DNA from: Penelope pileata | Taxonomy: Eukaryota; Chordata; Aves; Galliformes; Cracidae | Length of the DNA: 64,000 bases | Assembly (NCBI GenBank): GCA_013396635.1 | Contig: WBMW01004158.1 | Coordinates: 202,869 to 266,868 of the forward strand | Reading direction: 5' to 3' | Shown: in pieces, positions 25,501 through 38,039 of the stretch | Layout: the number at the start of each line of letters is the position of its first letter | How positions within the stretch are numbered: position 1 is the first letter of the stretch | The notes under the pieces: generated by a model | The model's database searches: none | Seen by the model: only the letters and a program-made list of their open reading frames with translations | What the model was told of the DNA's origin: nothing | Position numbers and translations under genes: made by a program

Positions 25501-28500
25501 CTTTCACTATTCATTGTGAATATTCATTCCATGCATGGGATTTTTCACCCACATAAGACTAGTTACATATATTACGTATTCTGTTGTGGGCTTTTTTGTT
25601 CATTTGTTCATGGGGTGTTCTTTATTTTCTTTGTGATGTTCTGAGTTCATATGCAGATCCCACTACAAAACTCTATACAGTGCATGTGAGGAAGCCATAC
25701 ATCCAAATGTATGACTTCTCTTCTGTTCTTCTCTGTTTGTTAATCATTTACACTTGGCTTCTAGGTAGCTGAGAGTTTTTTTTCTCCAGAATTTGTAATT
25801 CCCTGCCCTTCAGTACAGCTGAAATTTGTCATGTTAGTTTAGAATGAGTCTAAGTGAAGCAGAAGAATATTGGCAAATTGGCAGGGCTTTGTGACTGCCT
25901 TGGCTTATCTGTGTGTGAGTATTTTCGGAGATGGAGGAAAAAAGAAGAAAAAGAAAGCCAGGCAGAGACTTTGTCATTTGGCATTAATTTGCTGTATCTG
26001 TCATTGTTTTGGACCAGTACTAAAATACAAGCACAAGTGCATTTCTAGACAAATGAATCTAAACGCGTCAATTTAAATAGAAAAGCTTAGGTTTTTGGTT
26101 TTAATTTCCTACCTTTGCATGTTAGGCAGCATTTCTTGTGTGTTTACAGTAATTTTCTCTTCTGGTTTCTCAGCAAAGAAAAATAAGTACTGAAATTTTT
26201 CCTTACCACTAGAGCAAAGGAGCAAAGCTCCTCATTTCTTTAGATAATAAATACTTTTGTTTTGTTTCTGCGATAAAGGGGAAGCCTGAGTCATCTGAAT
26301 ATAAAGCATAAGTGCATTTGTTCTCATGAGAAATAGAGATGATTTCAAAGGGTATGTGCATATGCTTTACTGCATATACTCATGAAACAGCTGATGAGGA
26401 TTTTCTAGTGATATAATTTATCTCTTACTGATTGGTTGACTGCTAATTTTTCCTGTTTGTATGGCATGTATGATATGCAACCAAACTGTTACATACCCTA
26501 AAAGTAGTTGTAGAAATCTTTTCCTAAGAAGATGGCACTTGTATTTATGTTTTCACAAGCATGAGTATACTAATATAGCTGCAGAAGAGTAGTCACCGAG
26601 TGTTTGAAGGGAAATCAGGCTTCTGCTTTCCAAATATCTAGACTGTATAAGGGCATGGCATGCTTCAGATGATTCTGGAATGAAATTGTATTCTGTGACA
26701 AGTGGGCAGTGCTTGTGGAGGGACATGGTCTCTCCTTTGAGAAGTAGCCTTTTCCTATTTATATTGAATAAATGCAGGAATGATAGCGGAGTGTACAGAA
26801 AATGAAAGCAGAAAATGTTAATACATAAAATGTTAATAAAGCAGGTTGTCTTCATTCTGATGTTGTCTTGTCCAGGCGGAAAATTGGCTACAAGCAGTTC
26901 CTTGTTTCAACTTTTTTCTGCCTAGATGCAGCAGTGTTTAACAATTTAGAAAATGTCTAGAATATGCAGTATGCTCTGAAAGACGTCCTCATTGTATCTT
27001 TAATGCAGGATCTGCAAATAAGAATATCAGATTTTGCTTACAGACAATAATATGTAACTTCATTGTCTGTCCTGGCCTATAATAATTAATATGAGTGCAA
27101 CCACAATTTGCATACCATGCGTATCCTAGGAGTAAGCTTAAGGACAGATCTTCTCAGTTATGGAGTGGACTATGTTTTCCAGTACTACAGAGATCCATTC
27201 AACAATTCTACCAGAGTAATGGACATAGGTGCTTTTGGGTAATTTTAAGTATAGAAGGTGATTTCAGCTTACACCTATATGTGTAACATCATCAGTACCT
27301 ACCTTAAGGACACTGTGTTGTCCATATTATACCCTGTTTGTTGACCTATAAAATTGAAAACATTTAAACTGAGATTAAGAGAAAATGTCAGAGCAAACTC
27401 ATGTCCCCTTCACATGAGAAAGAAAACTTTGAGATGAGTGTCTCACCACTGAGCTCCAGGGAGCCTTTGCCACTGTGCTGTTAAAGGATGTATCCAGCTG
27501 CTGAATTGTGGAAAGAAATGGCTATTTCCCTAAGGCAAAAAGTTCTGCTCCTCCCTTGATCTCCAGGGCAGTAGTGGACATTTTTCAAGTTTAGGAGAGT
27601 AGATTTTTCCTAGGTTTTTTTTTTTTAGGAAAAAAGCAGGATTCTGAAATATTTGAGGAATGAGAGCTGCTGTGTTGAAGATAAGAAACATGGTCGTTTG
27701 TTGCTACAAGCTAGTGAAAAGAAAAGATCTGAGGAACTTGCGAAAAGAGCACTGATGGGAGAAGAGCCTCCACAGGTGTAGGAGATAGAGTCCTGCTCTC
27801 ATAAATGGCTGAGGGCACAAAGGAGGGACAGTTTGTCACTTGCCTGGTCAACACTATTGACCCCAATTTAAGACAGTAACTGTTGCTCCTGAATATTTCA
27901 GAGATGCTCTTTAGTCATAGCATAGGAAGCTAGTCCTGATCTGAATTAGAATAATAGTTAAAGTAGCTTCATCTTTTATTCTGATAAGTTTATCCAATCT
28001 TTTGGGAAATAAATTGCCTTTATTTTGCCTGTCCTTGTTCTTCTACTGCCTTTTCCCTTCCCTGATTTTAGTAGGTGTTCTTATCTCTTTTGGCATGAAT
28101 TGTTTTACCCATTCCAGATGGTACCACAATATGATACTTCTGTTGTCAAGTCTGGGAGCTGTAAATCATGTCAAAATATATGAATTATTTTATTTAGTAA
28201 AGTTACATGTGCTTTGAAATATCTGATGTTAGACATATATATTAAATTTCTATATTAAATCACTGGTTTAGCTGTTACTTTGGATTTATTTGAAGGCAGT
28301 CAAACTGAAACCTTTATTTAAATGATGTACTGACATCATAGGCAACTACACTATGTCTCTTAATTGCAATTTGCTATTTTATTTATGGCGAAGATTATTG
28401 CCTTTTGAGAGAAATTCAATGCAGTGAGCATTTAGGAGTTATGCTTGGTCAGTGGAGTCTGTCCCAGAGTGGAACTTGGAGTCTTGGGTCAGTCAGGTGC

Positions 28501-29085
28501 TCAGGCTGTCTGTCCAGTGCATGGGGGCACCCAAGAACAGAATTTACCAACATCTGTATCCCCAGCTGCCTAATCCTGGTGGGTTAGAATGCTTACAGAA
28601 CAGGAAGCATAAATGTCACCCCATTTTTGAGTTAGACATCTGTATGCAATATGACAATGGGGATTGTCCATGTTGTCCGTATGCAGCAAGATTCCACAGT
28701 AAGTAAACTGCATCTAAAATGTAAAATAAGCTCTTTCTCTCATGCTTTCTAAACTGAAATAGCAGTATAAAATTAGAGATTGTGTGATTACTAACAAGGA
28801 TTCTTAAGTAAGGCTTCATTGCCAACTGAACATAGGCTGGCCTGTTAGGTAATTAACCTTGTTATAAGGGTATTTGCTGTTCTTCTGCTTTTTTTTTTTT
28901 TCCTTTTCTTTTTGCTTTAATTCCCCCTGATTCTAATACCAACCTCTTTAGCCAGTACTTCTGGTTTTCACATTTGTTCTTGTGCCTGAAAAATGATTTA
29001 CTTTCCTCTTCAAATCTATAAAATAATTTGATGATGTGATGGATGTTGGTGTATTGATTTGTCGGATCTAATGAACAAAATACAT

Positions 29086-29140
29086 AACAGATTATTATAA
29101 ATATAAAACAGATATAAAATATAAAACAGATTATTATAAA
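29086..29140. repeat. AT-rich local duplication
   Basis: The 16-mer AACAGATTATTATAAA occurs at 29086-29101 and again at 29125-29140, with related AT-rich units between. It is a local slippage or duplication product. Confidence 0.75.
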
Positions 29141-29831
29141 GTCACAGAAAATTATAATCTGTAGGATCTGTATGTGGACTTGTTCATATATCTTGAGAGG
29201 TTTATGGGAATTTAGCTTGAAATAAGTAATGGCAAGAATATGATTCAAAGAAAAATGAGTTAATCAGAAAGGAATTTGATTACAGGTTAATATTTATACC
29301 TGCAGTAGTCTATATTTTCCATTATGAAAATTACTTACTTGATGAAAACTTGTTAGTATTTCTCCCAGGGAATAGCTACCCTTCCAGTAATCAGAAATAG
29401 GCAATTCCAAACTGCTTATTTTTTGGTTTGTATTTTTTAAATTGTCTGATTAGATTATGTTTATTAAAAGACAAATGAGACCTGTGAAAAATCTCAGAAT
29501 TTCGTATTTATGTGGATGCCCAGGGTAAAGTAACGCTATGGAAATCAGGAATATTCTAGGAATAATCAGTAACAGGGGCAGAAGGAAAACAAATTTCTAT
29601 TAATTAGTTAGATAATAACTTCATTGTGACATTGACCATTTTCATATGGTATGTGATTCAGTTCCTTAATGCTTTAGTCTCTAAATGCAATCGGAGATGA
29701 GTGGGAGTTTTCAGATTTTCTAGATCACTTTGAAGGAATTGGTTTGAACTAGCTTATTAGTAAATAGTTCTCACTGTAAAAAATTAAGTTGAATCACTCT
29801 GAAACATATAAGAATTAGTGCTTTTTATGCC

Positions 29832-29853
29832 TTTTTTTTTTTTTTTTTTTTTT
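29832..29853. repeat. T22 homopolymer
   Basis: An uninterrupted run of 22 T. No retrocopy body is apparent beside it. Confidence 0.9.
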
Positions 29854-30944
29854 GCTTTGCTTTGACTTTCAGAGTTTTTGAAATGAAATGGGTTTGGTAC
29901 TTGCGCTTTGCATTAGTTTCTGTTAATTGCATTTAAATATGAATCAGAGAAGGCATTCATCTTGTAGACACATTGAGTGGAAAATGCAGTAGCTGTGAAA
30001 TATTTTTATGTGCCATTGTTTTTAGGATATTTGTCAGCAGAAATCCCACTTAAAAGGATCATAGCCTTAGGCCCACGAGCTCCAGATCTTTGCCTAGATA
30101 GTTTGACAATTCTGGGCAAAGGTTCTGTGCCTCCTCACACTCATTGTATGGGAGTTGAAAAGGTCAAACTATTCCTTAGTTTTTGCCACCCTGTTGCTTT
30201 AAGATGAAAACAGGAGCTTGTGAAAGGAGAGACTTTGTACAAATTGGAATTGTAGAAACTAGTCTGCATGAGTGTTCAGACTTTTGCATGCACTTTAATT
30301 TGCATTGATGAAATGGAAGCTTTCTTCAGTAGTGTTTTTTCTGACTCCTAAATGCATGGCTGTTTTAGTTGCTCCAGTAGAACTTTGCATACTGCTTTGT
30401 CTAAATACATGGACCTTAACAAAACTAAAACAAAACTAAACAAGAAACGCAGAAACCAAAGTATCTGGATTGATTTATGCTGTCAAATGTACAAAACCTG
30501 CAATTACATTTTTTCTTACTGTAATTAGGCTAGATTTTATAAGTGAAGTTGTAATAATATGCCAGGACAGGTCTAAAGAAACAACAATGCTGTAAGTTCA
30601 TAGAAGATCAAAAATAGGTCATGGTATATTTATGAAGACTGCTCTAGGTGTGATTCTACAGCCTTTTCTCACATGACTGTCAGCAGTTTTGCTTGTAAAA
30701 TATAATATTGTGCTATGAAACATGAGAAAATAAAGTCAAATGATATGTTCTCACAAAATCTTGCGTATTTATTGACAAACAAAAGCTGTGTGGAGAATTC
30801 CACATGCTAATTTGCATGTAGACCATGTAGACATAAATCAACCCTTTTTTTTTTTTTAAACATAATATGGCCATCCTGAGAAACAGGAAATCAAGCCAAG
30901 GCATCTGGAGGCCTTCGTGTTTGAACAAGGAAGTTCTAACTAAG

Positions 30945-31432
30945 TTCAGGTATAGAGAAGAAGCATAAAGGAAGGTTGAACCTTCCTGCCAACATTCCGT
31001 TCCATTTTGTTGCCATGTGACAGACGGCAGCAGAGGGGCAATCTGACAGAATGGCGTCTGACATGGAAATGCAGATGGAGCAAAGGGGTGGAACTGAATT
31101 CCTCCACGGGGAAAAATGCCACCCATTGATTTTCATCGATGCTTGCTGAACGCATATGGAAAACAAACAGTGGATGTGAGCACAGTGAGGGGTGGGTGTT
31201 TCAGCAGTGGCAAAAGCAACAGTGGGATACCTCTGCTGGTGCAGATTTTGAGAAGCGTGGCATGCAGGTTCTTGTTCATAGCTGGTGAAAATGCATAGCT
31301 AATGGTGGTGCCTGTGTTGAAAAGGAGTGTTTTGTAGCTGAGAATTTTGTCTATCAAATAGTGTTGTGCTCTTCATAGCTGTCGTAGTTCCATGAAAATA
31401 AATAGGAGGAATTATTTTAGGAACAAGTTGCT
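30945..31432 (+). mobile_element. Mariner (Galluhop-like), internally deleted copy A
   Basis: This is a Tc1/mariner DNA transposon derivative. The + strand encodes the N-terminal helix-turn-helix of the transposase, with HRCLLNAYGKQTVDVSTVR around 31135-31190. It then jumps directly to the transposase C-terminus, GMQVLVHSW followed by KCIANGG and VEK. The catalytic DD34D core is missing. A decayed 3' inverted terminal repeat starts at AGGAGGAATTATTTTAGG, around 31405. The 5' terminal repeat is not recognisable. In-frame stops show it is dead. The sequence runs parallel to copy B through the same internal junction, so it belongs to one non-autonomous subfamily. The ends are approximate. Confidence 0.85.
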
Positions 31433-34400
31433 TATATATATGAATATGAGGGAGAAAAGATTTTACATCTTAATTAGGCCTGTGGAACTGAACTCAAAAT
31501 TTTGGAGTTACCTCCGTATATTCCCACTTTCTTGAAATAAGGTTGTTGTCTGATAGATTCAAATGTGTACTATTTCTTCCTGTCATTGTCATGACAGCTT
31601 TTCCATATGTTTGTACACATGGGAGTATGCTTATGTGCATCAGTTAAAAACATTTGAGTGGGCGTTTTTCATGTATTTCTGTAAACACTATTTTAAAAGA
31701 TATTCATAATTTAGCAACCCACTGCTGTCCTGTTTCTGTTTAACTTTGATTCAAATTACACACTCTTGTAATACTCCAGCTATCCAGTAAAGGAGGCTGA
31801 GTAGGAAAGTTGAAACTTGGGAAATGATGCATGAAAAATCATTCTACAAAAGCAGGCATGCTGTTTGAACAAAGGATATTGTTTTACTAAAATTCATAGT
31901 TTCAGTGATTTTTTTTTCTGCTCCATCTGCAGCTGAGACACACAAAAGGAATTGGGGGGAAAAAAAGTAACTTATTCTTATTTCTGTAAAATTAGATTTA
32001 AAAGATGTAGTTATTGTATTATTGCATTTAATGTAAGCGCAAATTAACATGAAGGAATAAGGAAACATTGAACAAATTTGATGAAATGTCATTAACGTTC
32101 CTGATCAAATATGGGGTAGCATGATGAGAAGCTGATTTTTGAAAGATGATTTCTCCTTTTGCCTTGCAAGCTTCAGAGAAGAACGAGCAGAATCAGTCTG
32201 AGGCACTAGAAATGCATTTTAGAGTTGATGTGATGTACAAAGCTCATGGCGAGCGTGGTGCTATGGAAGGTCTGTCTCTGCTAATCACCCATGTGTATTG
32301 GAAAAGAAAAAGCATCTCTCAGCCTGAGACATGCCAGGGGAAGTGTATTTTGCAGGTGGAGTAAGGGAGATCATACAAGGGAAAGATCCTGATTTAGCAA
32401 AATAGATAAGTAAAAAATATATTATTTGTTTTTATCTGTGAAGGAGATGTAATTTTTACCAGACTTCTCCAGAACAGCAGGTATATGTGCAACACAGAAA
32501 ATAACAGAAAGGATCTTGGCATCCTTGCTGGGACAATCAGCCACACGTAAACTCCCTGCAGCTGCTAAATAGCCAGCTGAGGGAAAAGTACCAGAAAACT
32601 GAAGGTAACTTTTTCTGAAAAAAATACACACATTGAGTCTGGTTTATGTAGCAAATCAGAGTAAAATAGATGAAAGAGTTTTAGTCAGCATAGCCTAGAA
32701 GATGGAGCTCTGGAAGATAAAATCTGAGAAGAAAAGAGGATTAAAATGGGTAGTTTCTTCAAGAAGAGCATGTGGTCTGGCTGAACACATTGCACTAAAG
32801 GAGATCATTTAAAAATGGTCAAAAACTGGGATATTTCTGGAAGCCAGCAAACATGAAAAACGTGAGACAAAACCCAGTCATTGTCATGGCAGAGGCTTTC
32901 ATGGAGGACCAGAGCAGGTTGGAGACCATGTGTGTGAGGAGCAGACTGCAGGAGAAAAGCTAATGCTGTGTTTGCCAAGCTGACATGCATAATTTTCTGC
33001 CAAAATTGTTACAGCACAGGTGGTTGAGACTCTCCAGATGCACATCTCTACAAAGATCTGCAAATGGCTGTGCAGATCCTGGGTACAGTCATTCGAGTTT
33101 CCTGGCCGAAACGTCTCTGCAGAGTGCTTAGCAAAGCCTGGAGGCTGGCTGAAGCTATTTACCATTCCTAAGCCAGTGGTCAGAGCAGCATGTTGTACCT
33201 TCTGGGAGCAGACAGCACAACACAATTACTGTTACCCGTAGCCAGCCTCTCAGAGGATAGAAGGCTGTTACAGGCAGTGCTTGAAATAAAAACACCTTTG
33301 CTATCTAGAGTAGGAGAGGGAAAAGTAAAACAAAGAACTTCTGAACCAAGCGATTCCCAAATTGCTCCTCCTGTAGGAAAAACACGGGCTTTCTCGTGTA
33401 GTATATTTCCTTAGTACAGCTGATATGCTTACCTACTTTTCTTCTGCATGTTGGGATGTAGCAGATGTTTTAACTCTTTCAGAAGAGATAAAACTATCTA
33501 AAGAGTAACTTATTTGGGGGCCACAAGCCAAAAGCAAAATGTTACAAAATGAAGAGAACTTAACTGAAAGACTGCACTATATCAAACATGGTCTCATTCC
33601 CAGGAGTGCCCACTGTTCTGAGATAAAAATCAGACACAGCTGAAGAAAATATATAGTGGATTAGAATACTGGAAGAGCTTAACTACTTTTCTATCTCATT
33701 CAGAGGTAGTTTATCATATTCCTGAGAAACATTTTTAATTGTCTGTGTGAAGTGGAAGATCTCAAAGAGGCAAATGAGAGCTGGAAGGTGAAATCAAGTT
33801 AATGGTTTAACAGATAGCATACTGCCTTTGAGTGTAAGAGACTGGCTGGTATCTGTTTTTGTCATCTGATTCACAGCATGGATTTGGACCTGTTTCTTCT
33901 GTAGCTTATTGTCTTTCCTAAACAGTAGGATTCAAACGAGTTGTTCCTTTCTCTTTTTTCCTTCTTTCTTTTCGTTTAGGAGATATTCAATTCTAGCTCC
34001 AAGAAGATTTTCTAATAAAGTTGGAGGAAAACTTTGAAAAGGTTTTGGGAGATTACTATGTGTGTGTGCGTGTGTCTGTGGCCACAAGCTGAACCAGATT
34101 CCTAATACTGACCAGAGTTTTTTAGGCTGACATTCATGTGGCGTGGCTGAAGTCTTGTAACTCTTTAAATCTCTCATTTAGTTTGTGTGTGTTTTGAATA
34201 GATGATAGATGAATGGGCAAATACGGTTGTAGTGATTGTGCGGGCAGATACGTGGCATATCAGAGGTGCGTCGATGTGGCTAGTGAGCCTGTCGGTAGCA
34301 GCGTAGCTGTAGAAGCATGGACTTCTACGTAGACTGAGCACCAGGCTTCCTGATATCATGGGAGTGAAGAAGCAGATGTTCATGTTAATTGAAGTATGTT

Positions 34401-35369
34401 GAGTATCCTTTATCTCACCTGTCTGTGGTACAGACATTACTTTAAAATGCCTGTTAAACAGACACTGTAATTACTGTGTGAACATTTATAAACACTGTAA
34501 TCGCTGAGTATGATATTAATGCACTGCCATGGGAATATGGGCTGTAAGCCCCTTTTTCTTTCTGCTATTTGTGTTTTCCATACTGCTTTGTTTTCATAAG
34601 AGAAGGACAAAAGCAAATTCTGCAACAGACTCCAGAGCTGTCGCACCTTGTTTGATGTAAGCCACATCAAAAAGAGGGGCTCCTCAATCTACCTTTCCTT
34701 GTTTTAAAGAAGTGGATTGATTTGGTAGTATTTGTCTTCAGCTTGATACCAGAGATCTCTGTGACATGCCCAAGATCAGAGAGAGTGTTAAATTTCTTGT
34801 GACATCTATACACCAAGTATAAGTGTGTCTTAACATAAGCCATCAGTGCTGATCCGAAAGTAATGCCTCCAATGTTATCATGTTGGTCCACAACATTGGA
34901 GCCAGCTGTTGGTATGGCAGTAGGGGTTTAACCTTCCCACCAATATTCTGTTACATTTTGTTGCTGTCTGACAGGTGGCAGCAGAGGATGCTGTCTGACA
35001 CAATGGTGTCTGACGTGGAAGTGCCTGTGAAGCAAACATGTGGAATTAAATTCCTCCATGCAGGAAAAACTGGCACCCACTGACATTCATCAGTGCTTGC
35101 TGAACGTGTACAGAGACCAAATGGTGAATGTGAGCACAGTGAGGCGGCGGTGGTGTGTTTCAGCAGCAATGGCAGCGACCATGAGGCACCTCTGGTGGTG
35201 CAGATTTTGATGAGCACAGCATGCAGGCTCTTGTTCATGGCTGGTGAAAATGCATGGCTAATGGTGGTGACTATGTTGAAAAAGTGTTTTGTAGCTGAGA
35301 ATTTTCTCTATCAAATAGCGTTATTGTGCTCTTTGTAGCTGTCATAATTTCCATGAAAATAAGTAGGAG

Positions 35370-36154
35370 TGTAAGAAATAGTAGAATGTTGTTTTTGAAA
35401 GACCCTCCTTCCTGTCTCCCAATTTCCCTAACCTTCCCCAAAGACTCTAGAACATACCTGAAAACCCCCCAAGTGTCTCCTATAGGAACCCAAAGTGTCC
35501 TTAGAGACCCTCTCTCCAAGCTAGAGAGTATAAGATTAGTTTTCACTTGTATCGTCTTCTCTTCTGTATCTGTATCCTTTGTTTGGATATGTGCTGTTCT
35601 GCTCTCTAAGATTGTAGGAGAAGGATTCCTTGCTGCAGAATGTGCTGTACCTTATTTATGATACTGTGTGTGTCAGGATGGTGTAAACAGAACACTGTGA
35701 CCAAGAAGACCAGTTTAAACATAGCGTATCATAGCAATACAGGGTATAGTTTTGGCTAATTCTTGGGAACAAGGCCGGAGAGTCTCTGTTTCTGAAAGGT
35801 ACCAGGAGCAGGACCAGCTAACTGACTCTGAGCCCTGAATTTGCTGAAAGGCTACTCAGAAAAAGGGACAATGCTTACAAGGACCATGAAGCAAAGAGGG
35901 GAGGAGAATTGGAAAGAATCGTACCTAAGTCATAATCAGGTGCAGGACATTCAGCAGTATCAGATAGGTTGTAGACTGTAAGCCCTGAAGTACTCAACCA
36001 ATGAGGAACCAGGGCAGGGGGAGAATAAAAACTGCTGTACATTCCTGCTTGGTGTGCCTACCTGCTAGGTCACCCGCTTTGCAAAATGTCAATAAAGGGC
36101 CATTCACCTAATATTCTGCCTGAGCCTGTCATTGGCCATTGAACATTTCTCACA
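35370..36154 (+). mobile_element. Solo LTR of an endogenous retrovirus, inserted in mariner copy B
   Basis: The 785-bp block begins TGTAAGAAAT and ends ATTTCTCACA, the expected TG...CA with a nearly perfect 10-bp terminal inverted repeat. The direct repeat GGAG flanks it (35366-35369 and 36155-36158), and removing the block with one repeat restores the mariner end. A TATA-like AATAAAAA lies near 36024 and a poly-A signal AATAAA at 36091-36096, giving U3-R-U5 order on the + strand. There are no gag, pol or env remnants, so this is a recombined solo LTR. A 4-bp duplication points to a class I (gammaretrovirus-like) element, by inference. I cannot name the family. Confidence 0.85.
36091..36096 (+). 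terminator. LTR polyadenylation signal
   Basis: AATAAA lies 58 bases before the end of the solo LTR, the usual place in or near R. It reads in the same direction as SEMA5A and could in principle cause intronic polyadenylation. Confidence 0.55.
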
Positions 36155-37740
36155 GGAGGCATTACTTTCAGGGCAAACTATGTATGTATATGACTCCATG
36201 TCTAATAAAGTTCATTGCAAAACAAGAGCATGCATAAGTGACAGGAACCGCAAGCAGAGGCTGGACAAGTAGGTATCAGTAACTGCAATAAAGCTGTGAA
36301 CCTTTGCCTATTTTCTGCTTGAAAGAGGAAGAGAGAATTAGAGGGGAAAAGTACAAAGCTTGCATGCAATACATGTTCTGCAGTGTATGCTAATGTCAGC
36401 AAACTTTCTATAGATTTCCATCGATTTAAAAGTTCCACAGATTTATATAATACTGTGTTTGTTATATGTCTGTCCTTCTCACTTGCTCATCCTTCCATGT
36501 GTACTGGACAGCTATAGAGGGATTTTCATTATTTGTTTCAAGGTTACTCATGATATCCTTCTGCTCAGGTTCTAGACCATTTATTTTATAAAATGATGGC
36601 TTACAAGTGCATCGAGTTCCATTATCAACTGCATGTCCTATAACAAGCTCTTTACAATACAGAGGAACAACAGCTTGGTTTCAAGTTCAAATTCTGAAGG
36701 CTTCAATCACAAAATATTATGTCTTATGCACCTTTTTAAGTGCAATAAATGGGAAATTTATGGCTCCCCGAATGTTAAAGTCTAGAGACAAATTCTCTGT
36801 TCTCCTCTTTGAAAATTATAATACCCTTTCAGTGTGTATAGTAAAGATCAGAGGAATGATGATGATAGTACTCAAATGTTGAACTTTTTATTCAGCAGCT
36901 GGATAGCCTTGTAGGAGTTCACCACGTTACTGCCTTTTCTTCTTTTCAGTGTTCATTAAAATAATCTGCAACATATGAAATGTTAACATGAGGACATAGA
37001 AGTGTACTGATCTTTTCAGTCTTTCATAGTCTTTCATGATATACATGAGGTTTGAGCATGTAATCCTGACTTGGGAAAAATTCACGTGTATTTCCAAGAT
37101 GGCTTTGGATCTGCTGCATCAAGAGGTCTGGCTACTCTGCTGCCAGAGGGACAAATAAAAAACAGCCTTATTTTGGAAGGCTTTGCCATACCATTTGCCA
37201 TTTTCAGATTCATGAACAAAATCCTAAAACATCAGATGCTGAAGAAGCAGCAGTCAAAATCCTGAGTTCTTAGTTCTTCTCTGTTACATGTAGGAGTCGC
37301 TATGCACGATGAGGTTTTTTGTTTGTTAGTTAAAAATTTTTTGTTACTCCTTTTAAATACTTAAATATAGAGTCTGTTCACTCAGGAGGAGATTTGCTTT
37401 GGAGAGGAGCAGAAAGAAAGGATGTGTTGATGAGGTTTTTCTTCACCTCCATCCCTCTGAGCCTCATAGTTTCCTCAGGTCTAATAACTTTGTTTTAAGG
37501 ACCACCAAATGACTTTGAAAGAGTAAGTAAATAAAACTCATCCTAAGTAACAGGAATGATTATAGTGCTGGGCTGACAGGTTCACAAGTGACCAAGCCAC
37601 ACCTATTCTAGTTGCAGTTCCCTGGTAATGCAGTCAGATGTAACTGGGGATGTGAGTGTTCCTACTTTCCTCAGTGCTCTGTCTGTGCCTGAGCGTTGCC
37701 TTCCTCTCCACTCAGTGGGACTGTAAGAAGAGGAAAGAAT

Positions 37741-37784
37741 NNNNNNNNNNNNNNNNNNNNNNNNNNNNNNNNNGGGGGGGGGGG
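37741..37784. other. Assembly gap followed by G11
   Basis: A run of 33 N (37741-37773) is followed directly by eleven G (37774-37784). This suggests that a G-rich simple repeat could not be sequenced. The real length is unknown. Confidence 0.95.
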
Positions 37785-37978
37785 AGAAAATGTTTTAGGC
37801 CATTTTCGTTGATGTAACCAACTCACTACAGGACCACTTGAAGGTCATGTCACAGAGGAGAAGGCAGGAATTTGTGTCCAGGAGTGAGATCAGTCTGTAG
37901 TGAAGGGGAGCACTCAGCTCACCTACATTCTTGGAAGGGGTTGTGGAGCCACAGTAAAAACAAAAGCAGAACAAGTGA

Positions 37979-37979
<1 letters not shown>

Positions 37980-38018
<39 letters not shown>

Positions 38019-38039
38019 AAGAAAAAGAAAAGAAAAAAG
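37980..38039. repeat. A37 homopolymer with GAAA-rich tail
   Basis: A run of 37 A (37980-38016) is followed by imperfect GAAA/GAAAAA units. The poly-Lys frame through it is not a gene. I recognise no retrotransposed body upstream. Confidence 0.9.

Larger units (their letters stand above)
34844..36182 (+). mobile_element. Mariner (Galluhop-like), internally deleted copy B, split by an LTR
   Basis: Transposon sequence occupies 34844-35369 and resumes at 36155-36182, giving about 554 bp without the insertion. The 5' terminal repeat, GATCCGAAAGTAATGCCTCC at 34851-34870, and the 3' repeat, GGAGGCATTACTTTC at 36155-36169, are exact inverse complements over 15 bases. The inside keeps the N-terminal DNA-binding helices of the transposase (CLLNVYRDQ, STVRR) and its C-terminal tail (around CMANGGDYVEK), with the same missing catalytic core as copy A. 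It is in sense orientation to SEMA5A and about 3.4 kb from copy A. It could only move if a full transposase were supplied from elsewhere. Confidence 0.9.

Noticed and set aside
28862..29248. 128-codon minus-strand frame
   Set aside because: It is Ile/Phe/Lys-rich and arises from AT-rich duplicated sequence at 29086-29140 and a poly-T run.
30713..31166. Minus-strand frames of 69-137 codons
   Set aside because: They lie antisense to mariner copy A, whose real coding direction is the + strand.
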